A DNA stretch of 24,316 bases from a virus: the IMG/VR virus record IMGVR_UViG_3300042569_000270, positions 1-24,316 of that record; one strand, given 5' to 3'. The notes beneath the pieces are model-generated. The model was not told where the DNA came from. It saw nothing but the letters and a program-made list of their open reading frames with translations, and did no database searches. Positions within the stretch are counted from its first letter, which is position 1; every line of letters begins with the position of its first letter. The position numbers and the translations under genes were made by a program. Positions 1-6,093 of this stretch are shown in pieces.

Positions 1-123
1 GAAAAGCGTATCACATCCATCACCTTTGAAAGAGATAAGGAGATAGAGATACAGATGGCTGAAAGGCTTATCTTGGCTACTGAGTTCTATAAGGAAGTAT
101 TAACCCAATTAAAGAACAAATGA
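1..123 (+). CDS. C-terminal end of a hypothetical phage protein (5' truncated)
   Basis: An open frame enters from the left edge and runs 40 codons to a TGA at 121-123. The fragment is rich in Glu, Lys and Leu and looks like one or two helices (it ends EVLTQLKNK). The stop overlaps the next start as ATGA, the arrangement used repeatedly in this operon, which supports it being a real gene. Too little is visible to name a function. Confidence 0.6.
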   Translation, partial: EKRITSITFERDKEIEIQMAERLILATEFYKEVLTQLKNK

Positions 124-335
124 ACATAACACACGACCAAGACCCCATCAAGCAGCAGGATAGCATTCTACTGGCAGTCATGGCTAAGTACTATGAGAGG
201 AGTAAGAGGGGGCAGGCTAAGTATGGTACTAACCTGGATAGGAAGGATGTTGACCTGGAGGGATGGTTAAACCATCTGCAGGAGGAGCTGATGGATGCTA
301 CTTTATACATTGAAAAATTAAAAAAAGAGATATGA
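120..335 (+). CDS. small MazG-like / all-alpha phage protein
   Basis: A 71-residue protein with the pattern seen in many small phage proteins related to the all-alpha NTP pyrophosphatase (MazG-like) group: a KYGTNLDR segment near residue 36, then GWLNHLQEELMDATLYIEKL at residues 48-67, where the EE..D acidic helix recalls the metal-binding helix of that fold. If active, it would hydrolyse nucleotides and adjust the dNTP pool during infection. It is shorter than typical MazG proteins, so it may be a reduced or inactive member. It overlaps both neighbours by 4 nt (ATGA). The family assignment is from memory of the motif and is not certain. Confidence 0.6.
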   Translation: MNITHDQDPIKQQDSILLAVMAKYYERSKRGQAKYGTNLDRKDVDLEGWLNHLQEELMDATLYIEKLKKEI

Positions 336-547
336 AAGCAAAACTAACATTTAACCTGCCTGAGGACCAGGAGGATTTCAAGCTGGCTTGTCAAGCTGTA
401 GATCTAAAACAGGCACTTATTGAGATAGCCATGGAGCTAAGGTCACTGCACAAGTACGGAGAGCTCCCAGTGAACCAATGGGAACTAATCGGAGAGGTTA
501 GGGATATATACCACAGAATATTAACTGATTATAACATCGAAATATGA
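332..547 (+). CDS. conserved small phage protein, unknown function
   Basis: A 71-residue acidic protein opening with KAKLTFNLPEDQEDFKLA, a start seen in a group of small phage proteins of unknown role (FxLPEDxxxF), followed by a helix (LKQALIEIAMELRSL). No enzymatic motif or membrane segment is visible. It starts at an ATGA overlap with the MazG-like gene, and its own TGA overlaps the next ATG at 544, so translation of the three is probably coupled. Function unknown; the position points to early or middle nucleic-acid metabolism. Confidence 0.6.
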   Translation: MKAKLTFNLPEDQEDFKLACQAVDLKQALIEIAMELRSLHKYGELPVNQWELIGEVRDIYHRILTDYNIEI

Positions 548-636
548 TAATAGCACTTTCAATTTTACTAGCCCCTGCGATAGTGTGGGGTTGGATTTCA
601 ACTATAAACTATATCAAATACATAAACCATGAGTAA
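544..636 (+). CDS. 30-residue single-pass membrane peptide
   Basis: This short frame begins at an ATGA overlap with the previous gene and ends at TAA 634-636, eight bases into the DUF3127 gene. Residues 1-20 (IIALSILLAPAIVWGWIS region) are hydrophobic enough for one transmembrane helix, followed by a short tail with Lys and His. Exact stop-start coupling on both sides supports it being translated. Function unknown; phages often carry such small inner-membrane peptides in early operons. Confidence 0.5.
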   Translation: MIIALSILLAPAIVWGWISTINYIKYINHE

Positions 637-985
637 ATTCAAAGGAGAGGTAGTGTTTATCACACCAACAACGTCAGTTAATGACAAATTCAAGAAAAGA
701 GAAGTAACCCTGAAGTCACAGGATGAGTATCCTCAGTACGTTACGTTCCAATTAACCCAGGACAAATGCGATTTAGCTAATAACCTTAAAACAGGTGAAG
801 TAGTAGAGGTTAGTTATAACCTACGAGGCCGTAGATGGGAAGCACAAGACGGTACAATCAAGTACTTCAACTCGATTGAAGCTTGGACCATGAGCTTGAG
901 CTCACGTACTGAGAACAGTGCTGTTGATAAATTACGCAAAACTTTTGACACTACAGATGAGAGCAGTGACGATCTACCTTTCTGA
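629..985 (+). CDS. DUF3127 family protein, single-stranded-DNA-binding-like
   Basis: A 118-residue protein matching the DUF3127 family of Bacteroidota and their phages. It starts with a KGEVVFITPTTSV beta-strand motif, has KKREVTLKSQDEYPQYVTFQL at about residues 22-42, and a turn GEVVEVSYNLRGRRWE at 56-71, a layout like an OB fold. The C-terminus is a Ser/Asp-rich linker ending in DDLPF, very like the acidic tip (DDDIPF) with which bacterial SSB recruits repair and replication proteins. I infer that it coats ssDNA or acts as an SSB substitute in phage replication or recombination. The family match is strong; the ssDNA-binding role is an inference. Confidence 0.85.
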   Translation: MSKFKGEVVFITPTTSVNDKFKKREVTLKSQDEYPQYVTFQLTQDKCDLANNLKTGEVVEVSYNLRGRRWEAQDGTIKYFNSIEAWTMSLSSRTENSAVDKLRKTFDTTDESSDDLPF

Positions 986-1193
986 GGAACAACAACTATC
1001 TGAATGGATGCGGAAAGAGATTAAACTCAAGCTATCCAAGAGATATAAGCTGACCCATCTATCTGAGGACATGGGGGTCAATTATGCTAAGCTATACCGG
1101 TTCATGCAGGGGCGTAATGTGACCACTGAGATCTATGATAGCTTTTTTAGAGTATATTTGAATCAATGGAACTCTTACTACTCATACCTATAG
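957..1193 (+). CDS. small helix-turn-helix-like protein
   Basis: A basic protein of 78 residues from ATG 957. The core, KLSKRYKLTHLSEDMGVNYA followed by KLYRFMQGRNVTTE, reads as a Cro/XRE-like helix-turn-helix: a first helix, a 'D.GV' turn, a recognition helix and a closing helix. It probably binds DNA as a small regulator. The start is uncertain: ATG 957 overlaps the end of the DUF3127 gene by 29 nt, whereas ATG 1008 would leave a 22-nt gap and remove the acidic first helix. I prefer 957 because the extra residues look like normal coding sequence. The 3' end overlaps the next gene by 28 nt. Confidence 0.6.
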   Translation: MRAVTIYLSEEQQLSEWMRKEIKLKLSKRYKLTHLSEDMGVNYAKLYRFMQGRNVTTEIYDSFFRVYLNQWNSYYSYL

Positions 1194-1414
1194 CATGGTG
1201 GTGGTGCAATTTTGAGCCACTGCAAGCAACTTTGACTAGGATATATATGTCCTTAAAACCAGGCACATGGGCCATACCCTTACTAGATGCATTGAGTTGC
1301 AGTAAGTGTGTGGCCTTTTGGCTTACATTGGCATGGCACCAGGACTTTATCCTAGCCTGTCAGGCAGCACTGGGTGCCTATATACTCGAATTATGTTTGA
1401 ACAAACTGACATAG
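1166..1414 (+). CDS. DUF1360-like small membrane protein
   Basis: An 82-residue membrane protein with a hydrophobic N-terminal helix (ELLLLIPIAWWW), then LLDALSCSKCVAFWLTLAW at about 39-57 and a last hydrophobic stretch near the C-terminus. The CxxC-x2-FW signature immediately before a transmembrane helix is characteristic of DUF1360-like proteins, found in Bacillus and many phages, whose function is not established. The two cysteines could bind a metal or form a disulfide. It overlaps the genes on both sides, consistent with one polycistronic mRNA. Confidence 0.6.
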   Translation: MELLLLIPIAWWWCNFEPLQATLTRIYMSLKPGTWAIPLLDALSCSKCVAFWLTLAWHQDFILACQAALGAYILELCLNKLT

Positions 1415-1611
1415 AGGTAATAGATAAGATAGATGCACAGCCTGAAGCAGTGAAGTACTCTAAGCACTCATGCGTTCAGCTGTACAAAATACGGGTCAAG
1501 TACGATGGTCCACAGCCTAGGGAGTGTTTTTGTGCTTCAGTTAGGCGGAAAGTATGGTACAAGGACTTTATGGTATGGTATGAAAAGACTCTTAGACAAG
1601 TACATCAATAG
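1393..1611 (+). CDS. conserved hypothetical phage protein
   Basis: Starting at ATG 1393, a protein of 72 residues (MFEQTDIEVIDKIDAQPEAV...). I chose this ATG rather than the upstream in-frame ATG at 1306 because the upstream part lies inside the DUF1360-like gene and reads as out-of-frame sequence. The C-terminal half carries RECFCASVRRKVWYKDF and then a WYEKTL helix; a CxC followed by a basic/aromatic segment is recurrent in small hypothetical proteins of Bacteroidota phages. No catalytic motif is recognised. It overlaps the sigma-like gene by 32 nt. Confidence 0.55.
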   Translation: MFEQTDIEVIDKIDAQPEAVKYSKHSCVQLYKIRVKYDGPQPRECFCASVRRKVWYKDFMVWYEKTLRQVHQ

Positions 1612-2125
1612 TAATTACCATGAGGTAAGAGCTTACACGCTGTACTTTCTCACTAAGATGGGGAGTAAGATAGAGGCAGATACCGTAATTAACAATAGTT
1701 ACCTGCATGTGCTGACCATTAATGAGGATGCCAATAGTGAAGACCAGGTAAAAAGTTACCTTCTCAACACAATCAAGTATCAAATCCTATGGAACACATC
1801 GCTAAGCCATAGAGATGATAGGGTCACATCCATGGAGTATGAGCCCAGTGAGCAGGAGGATGACGAGCAGGACCTGCAAGCTAAGCTACTTGAGGATAAG
1901 ATATACAGCACTCACAAAGGGCTGATAGAGATCTATAGAGCAGGGATAAGTGACAATGTGCACAGGATAGTTTTTGAGGCGTATATCGATAAAGGTTACA
2001 CCACAGCTCGAGGGATGGCTAAGTACTTCGGGATACCGGTTACTTCAGCTCATTACCTGATAACTGAAATTAAACAAAATCTTAGAAAATTACAATATAG
2101 GTATGAGACTATCTCAAATAATTAG
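1580..2125 (+). CDS. diverged RNA polymerase sigma-factor-like protein
   Basis: From ATG 1580 the protein has 181 residues, typical of ECF-size sigma factors. Residues ~18-75 (YTLYFLTKMGSKIEADTVIN and on to VKSYLLNTIKYQILWNTS) read like sigma region 2: a helix, an acidic 'ADTVINNSYLHVL' segment and the 'yL.nti.y.il' helix that follows in ECF factors. An acidic linker (EPSEQEDDEQD) separates this from a C-terminal helix-turn-helix (TTARGMAKYFGIPVTSAHYL, then ITEIKQNLRKL), matching region 4, which contacts the -35 element. I infer that it redirects host RNA polymerase to phage late promoters. It overlaps the first copy of a conserved late motif at 2072-2102. The upstream TTG/ATG frames lie inside the previous gene and are unlikely starts. 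Confidence 0.65.
   Translation: MKRLLDKYINSNYHEVRAYTLYFLTKMGSKIEADTVINNSYLHVLTINEDANSEDQVKSYLLNTIKYQILWNTSLSHRDDRVTSMEYEPSEQEDDEQDLQAKLLEDKIYSTHKGLIEIYRAGISDNVHRIVFEAYIDKGYTTARGMAKYFGIPVTSAHYLITEIKQNLRKLQYRYETISNN
2072..2102 (+). promoter_or_regulatory. putative phage late promoter, copy 1 (packaging operon)
   Basis: AAACA at 2072-2076, 17 bases, then AATATAGGT at 2094-2102, followed immediately by ATG 2103. It lies inside the last codons of the sigma-like gene. Both half-sites and the 17-nt spacing equal those at 4596 and 11637. It would drive the operon for the small membrane protein, terminase small subunit and terminase large subunit. No Bacteroidota -7 box lies here. Confidence 0.65.
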
Positions 2126-2267
2126 CATACTAGCTACATTTTGTGCCTTGACCGGTGCGTTCTTTCTTATTAGAAATAACTACTTTTATGGTAGTAGAGC
2201 CTTTGGTATTTGGGTAGTACTTTATTATTCATGGCTATTTTTAGAACAATATGAGCAAGAAAATTAA
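2103..2267 (+). CDS. 54-residue membrane protein
   Basis: A short frame starting directly after the AATATAGGT motif and ending at TAA 2265-2267, 17 nt inside the next gene. Residues ~5-24 (QIISILATFCALTGAFFLI) and ~34-47 (FGIWVVLYYSWLFL) form two hydrophobic helices separated by a RNNYFYGSR loop; the C-terminus is acidic. As first gene of the packaging operon it might be a membrane-acting late protein, but no family is recognised. The motif right at the start codon supports the start choice and its reality. Confidence 0.55.
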   Translation: MRLSQIISILATFCALTGAFFLIRNNYFYGSRAFGIWVVLYYSWLFLEQYEQEN

Positions 2268-2451
2268 AAGCGAGTACATGGGGCAGTATGTTACTGTGTA
2301 CCTAAACGGGAGAGAGGTATCTTTCAACATTTCTGAAGAGACAGCAAACGAAGCTGATTTCTGGACTAACAACGGATTAGGACATATCTTTGAGGAAGTA
2401 GTAGTTAAAAAAATTAAAACAGATGCCAACACCCCGCCCGCAGGAGAGTAA
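2251..2451 (+). CDS. small hypothetical protein of the packaging operon
   Basis: A 66-residue protein (MSKKIKSEYMGQYVTVYLNG...) that looks beta-rich in its first half, with a KSEYMGQYVTVYLNGREVSF hairpin, then an acidic segment and a Lys-rich 'VVVKKIKTD' stretch. It overlaps the previous gene by 17 nt and the next by 29 nt. The sequence is reminiscent of small head- or packaging-associated proteins, but I do not recognise the family and assign no function. Confidence 0.5.
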   Translation: MSKKIKSEYMGQYVTVYLNGREVSFNISEETANEADFWTNNGLGHIFEEVVVKKIKTDANTPPAGE

Positions 2452-2884
2452 AGACGAGTACCTGGAGCGATGCATGGGTGATGAGGAAACTCTAGCCAAG
2501 TATCCGGAGAATGAACAGCGGTATGCTGTATGCAATTCTCTTTGGGATGCTGAAGCATTGAGCAGGTATCGTAGAGCATTTGCAGACTCTTACAATGACT
2601 ATCCTAAACAAGCCACTGAGAATGCTAAGATAGCAATCAGATGGGCTGAGGATAATGGATGGGGTGATTGTGGTACTGCAGTAGGTAAAGCTCGTGCTAG
2701 TCAGTTAGCTAATGGGGAAAATATCACACGTGATACCATTGCTCGAATGGCAGGCTTTGAACGTCACCGGCAGAACTCACAGAAAGAGCTTGGAGATGGA
2801 TGCGGTAGATTGATGTGGTTAGCCTGGGGAGGTGATGAGGGTATTGAATGGGCACAACGTAAACTTAAAGAAATAGATAAATGA
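2423..2884 (+). CDS. conserved phage protein with two modules often found near head protease/XkdF genes
   Basis: A 153-residue protein made of two recognisable modules. Residues 1-41 (PTPRPQESKDEYLERCMGD ... RYAVCNSLW) resemble the short Cys-containing leader seen in front of head-maturation proteins. Residues ~58-153 (YPKQATENAKIAIRWAEDNG, GDCGTAVGKARASQLANGE, TIARMAGFERHRQNSQ, DGCGRLMWLAWGGDEGI) match a conserved block that I recall mostly as a domain inside capsid-protease or XkdF-like polypeptides. Here it stands alone and is located 12 kb away from the XkdF-like gene. Four cysteines are spaced through it. Function unknown; probably linked to head assembly or packaging. It overlaps the terminase small subunit by 4 nt (ATGA). 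Confidence 0.6.
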   Translation: MPTPRPQESKDEYLERCMGDEETLAKYPENEQRYAVCNSLWDAEALSRYRRAFADSYNDYPKQATENAKIAIRWAEDNGWGDCGTAVGKARASQLANGENITRDTIARMAGFERHRQNSQKELGDGCGRLMWLAWGGDEGIEWAQRKLKEIDK

Positions 2885-3315
2885 GACCAAAACATATAGA
2901 AACACCTGAGGCAATGTGGGATCTATTTGAGGCCTATAAGAGATGGTGCAAAGAAAATCCTAGATATAGCTATTCCCTATCTAACAAGACAGGTGAAGCT
3001 ACAGCAGTGCCATTAGAGAGACCACTTACTCAAGTGGGTTTTAGGACTTTTGCTGCAGATAGAGGGCAGACTGTCAATGATTATTTCGCTAACACTGGGG
3101 GTAGATATTCCGACTATGCTACAATCTGCTCACGCATAGAGGAAGCAATCCGCATGGACCAAATCGAAGGGGGCATGGTGGGGCAGTACAATGCATCGAT
3201 CACCCAACGACTAAACAACCTAACCGAGAGAGTTGACACTACTACCAATGGAGAGACCATCAATGACATCCAGGTGAAGATCATACTACCAACAGATGAG
3301 TCCTCAACAGATTGA
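2881..3315 (+). CDS. terS: terminase small subunit
   Basis: A 144-residue protein of the terminase small subunit (DNA-packaging gp3-like) type common in Bacteroidota phages. Recognisable features: MWDLFEAYKRWCKENPRY near the start, VPLERPLTQVGFRTFAADRG at ~43-62 (the helix-turn-helix-like region), YATICSRIEEAIRMDQIEGG at ~99-118 and YNASITQRLNNLTER at ~123-137. The last is the oligomerisation helix followed by a variable tail. It recognises the packaging site and loads the large subunit onto concatemeric DNA. The large subunit follows after one small gene, as expected. Confidence 0.88.
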   Translation: MRPKHIETPEAMWDLFEAYKRWCKENPRYSYSLSNKTGEATAVPLERPLTQVGFRTFAADRGQTVNDYFANTGGRYSDYATICSRIEEAIRMDQIEGGMVGQYNASITQRLNNLTERVDTTTNGETINDIQVKIILPTDESSTD

Positions 3316-3484
3316 GTTCATGTGTAGACTTGTAGAGGACTATATCTACAGAAAGAAAGGGAAGCAGGTAAAGATAGATAGAAGGGAAGTGATGAGTGAT
3401 GGGAGGCAACTCGCTATGTTAATGAATGCCTATCAGATAGTACATGGAGATAAAGAGCACAGTAATTTTTCAAAAGAACCATGA
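3296..3484 (+). CDS. small hypothetical protein between the terminase subunits
   Basis: A 62-residue basic protein (MSPQQIEFMCRLVEDYIYRK..., then VKIDRREVMSDGRQLAMLMNAYQIV). It overlaps the small subunit by 20 nt and the large subunit by 41 nt. Composition is balanced and helical, and the frame is not a reading artefact of terL except in the last 13 codons. No family recognised; the position suggests a packaging accessory protein, but that is inference. Confidence 0.5.
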   Translation: MSPQQIEFMCRLVEDYIYRKKGKQVKIDRREVMSDGRQLAMLMNAYQIVHGDKEHSNFSKEP

Positions 3485-4595
3485 GGCCCTTAATGATAAG
3501 GCTATAAGGTTTGTCATTAATGAGGGAGGGTCAAGGTCCTCTAAGACCTATAGCTTATGTCAGCTAATTATAGTCTACTGCCTACAAAATAAAGGTAAGG
3601 TAGTTAGTATCATTAGAAAGACGTTCCCTGCTCTAAGGGCAACGGTCATGCGTGACTTCATTGAGATACTCAAGGACCTCAACCTGTATAGCCTGGAGGC
3701 ACACAACAAGAGTGAGCACATCTACACCTTCCCTAATGGGTCCATCGTGGAGTTCTTCTCAGTGGATGATGAGCAAAAGATAAGGGGTAGGAAAAGAGAC
3801 ATAGCTTGGTGTAACGAAGCCAATGAGCTATACTTCGATGACTTCACTCAGCTCAACATGCGTACCGAGTACAAGTTAATCTTTGACTACAACCCCAGTG
3901 AGTCAAGCTCATGGCTGTATGAGTTACCACAGGAGGAAAGCATCCTAATCAAGTCAACGTATAAAGACAACCCATTTTTACCTAAGAGCATTAGATCCCA
4001 AATCGAGGACCTCAAGAGAACGGATGAGGCACTCTACCAAATCTATGCACTGGGTGAAAAGGCAATCAGTAAGAGTAACATCTACAGCAACTGGAGCTTC
4101 ATACCTCATCGGCCTGCTAGATTTGTCAACTACGTCTATGGTCTTGACTTCGGATACAATCACCCCACTGCACTCATGCGAGTCTATTGGTGTGATGCTG
4201 ACATCTACATTGAGCCAGTCATCTATGAGAGCTATCTCACTACACCGATGCTGATAGACAAGATGCAAGGTGCCAACATTGAAAAGACAGTGACCATAGT
4301 AGCCGACTATGCAAGACCCGAAATCATAGCCGAACTAAACAACGCAGGGTACGATGTGCAGAACGCAAACAAGGTAGTCAAGAAAGGGATAGATAACATC
4401 AAGACCTTCGGGGTGTTCTGCCAGGATGACAAGGCCCTCAAGAAAGAGTATGAGAATTACAAGTGGAAAAAAGTAGGAGACATGATCACTGACGAACCAG
4501 TCAAGATGTTTGATGATGCCATGGATGCAATCAGGTATGCGACCACTCACATCAGACAGGAGTACTATACGGATGACAGCTACCTGGCGTTTTAG
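3444..4595 (+). CDS. terL: terminase large subunit (PBSX-type)
   Basis: A 383-residue packaging motor. The Walker A loop is GGSRSSKT at residues 28-35; the Walker B region is DIAWCNEAN at 119-127 with catalytic E125. The RNase H-like nuclease domain shows LDFGYNHPTAL with D235, VADYARPE with D288 and MFDDAMDAIRYA with D357/D358/D361. Both ATPase and nuclease are complete. It pumps DNA into proheads and cuts the concatemer. The length fits the short PBSX/Bacteroidota branch (about 380-430 residues). It ends at 4595 and the second late-promoter motif begins one base later. Confidence 0.95.
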   Translation: MEIKSTVIFQKNHEALNDKAIRFVINEGGSRSSKTYSLCQLIIVYCLQNKGKVVSIIRKTFPALRATVMRDFIEILKDLNLYSLEAHNKSEHIYTFPNGSIVEFFSVDDEQKIRGRKRDIAWCNEANELYFDDFTQLNMRTEYKLIFDYNPSESSSWLYELPQEESILIKSTYKDNPFLPKSIRSQIEDLKRTDEALYQIYALGEKAISKSNIYSNWSFIPHRPARFVNYVYGLDFGYNHPTALMRVYWCDADIYIEPVIYESYLTTPMLIDKMQGANIEKTVTIVADYARPEIIAELNNAGYDVQNANKVVKKGIDNIKTFGVFCQDDKALKKEYENYKWKKVGDMITDEPVKMFDDAMDAIRYATTHIRQEYYTDDSYLAF

Positions 4596-4626
4596 AAACA
4601 CATTAACTGCTTAGAATAATATAGGT
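4596..4626 (+). promoter_or_regulatory. putative phage late promoter, copy 2 (tail operon)
   Basis: AAACA at 4596-4600, a 17-nt spacer, AATATAGGT at 4618-4626, then ATG 4627. This fills exactly the gap between terL and the next gene. The 21 bases ending at the ATG are identical to those before 11668. It would start the unit covering both large tail proteins and the tape measure. Confidence 0.68.
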
Positions 4627-6093
4627 ATGGCAATGACATTAAAGGCTGCACCTCAGCGACTCACTCCGGCATACAACCCAGTCAAGTATATCTATGACTC
4701 GACCAACAAAAACCTAGGAGGCTTCAAGTATATCTTTGAGGTATACGAGTCAGGCACAGCTAATCAGATAGCTGAGTACAGGGTGCTACCTGTTTACTCT
4801 ACGGGGTACGGTGAGATTGACCTAACTAAGTTACTGCAGTCTAAGGTAAGCTTTGACCTAGAGCCAAACAATACCACAGTATACGATGCAACCAACAGCC
4901 ATTACAAGTATGACCTTAAGGTAGGTGAGGAGTATCTTACTACGACCTCATTTACATCTGCCATGACTCAGTACACTACTGCTCCCTATGTTGGTAGAGT
5001 TCGTCTTAATGGGACCAATACATTTGTGGTAGGTGATCAGATAGTCTTAACTCAGACAGGACTAGGTGGGGTGAATGCCAACCTTAATGGATTGTACACT
5101 GTGCTTGTGGCAACTCCTACCTATATTGTGATTAACTTCCTTTGGTCAGGTATCACCAACGCTAACAAGGATGTTGAGATAACCTATGCCGATGGTAGGA
5201 GGACCACTACCTACAACATCATCAATGATTTGAATAACTATGTATTCAATGGTGCACTGCCTTGGACTGAGTGGCCGTCATGGGATGAGACTAACTATGA
5301 CTTGAGTGGTAACACTGACAAGTTCCTAACATCCATACCTGCTACCAACTTCTACGCTACACTATCTCAAGACTTGTGGATGAATGCAGTGTATGGCTTC
5401 ATACCTGGAGGGACTCACAAGATAGTATTCACCAATGATGCTGGTGAGATATTTGAGAAATCAGTAGGTGCCACTGACCACATCACAGGTAACGCAGTAG
5501 GCCCTAACAACCTTGGAACACTTACTCCTGTATCAGGACCATTGCCATTGATTAAGCCTACCACTCAATACTATGAGTACTACTATGAGCACAATGGCTC
5601 ACAGGTTACACAAGCCTATCGAGTGAACATAGATCGTAGAACACAAAGCAAAGAGTACAGCATTATATTCTTAGACCGTTATGGTTCATGGGGTAGCTTT
5701 GCGTTCACCGGTAGAGCATACGAAACGGGAAGCGTACAGCGTGAGCAGTACAACATGGATGTGCAAGGTAAGATAGCAAGCAGTGAGTGGACTTATGACT
5801 TAACTGAAAGAGGATATACCAACAGCTATGTAACGGTAGAGAATACCATTGACCTCAACACTAACTGGATGACTGAGGACATGGCTACCTATTTCACTGA
5901 GCTCATCAGTTCACCATACACTTACTTCAAGGTAAGCAACTACGATGAGAACTGTGACATACCGGAAAGCACTGAGTACATCAGCTGTAATGTAGTGACA
6001 TCCAACTACGAGTACTACAAGCAACGAAACAAAAATCTAATCAAGCAAAGCATTACTATCAAGCTTGCTAACAACGACATGGTCAATGGTTAG
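4627..6093 (+). CDS. putative tail/virion protein
   Basis: A 488-residue protein rich in Tyr, Thr and Asn, predicted mostly beta. It begins TLKAAPQRLTPAYNPVKYIY and has VLPVYSTGYGEIDLTKLLQS near residue 57. Its end, NYDENCDIPESTEYISCNVV followed by EYYKQRNKNLIKQSITIKLA, is an ending I associate with large structural proteins of Bacteroidota siphoviruses. No enzyme motif is visible. It lies between terL and another large beta-rich protein upstream of the tape measure, so a distal-tail or baseplate role is likely, but this is inferred from position. The 3' end overlaps the next gene by 8 nt. Confidence 0.65.
   Translation: MAMTLKAAPQRLTPAYNPVKYIYDSTNKNLGGFKYIFEVYESGTANQIAEYRVLPVYSTGYGEIDLTKLLQSKVSFDLEPNNTTVYDATNSHYKYDLKVGEEYLTTTSFTSAMTQYTTAPYVGRVRLNGTNTFVVGDQIVLTQTGLGGVNANLNGLYTVLVATPTYIVINFLWSGITNANKDVEITYADGRRTTTYNIINDLNNYVFNGALPWTEWPSWDETNYDLSGNTDKFLTSIPATNFYATLSQDLWMNAVYGFIPGGTHKIVFTNDAGEIFEKSVGATDHITGNAVGPNNLGTLTPVSGPLPLIKPTTQYYEYYYEHNGSQVTQAYRVNIDRRTQSKEYSIIFLDRYGSWGSFAFTGRAYETGSVQREQYNMDVQGKIASSEWTYDLTERGYTNSYVTVENTIDLNTNWMTEDMATYFTELISSPYTYFKVSNYDENCDIPESTEYISCNVVTSNYEYYKQRNKNLIKQSITIKLANNDMVNG

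Noticed and set aside
4024-4254. Alternative-frame ORFs within terL on both strands
   Set aside because: The terL frame holds all motor and nuclease motifs across this region.
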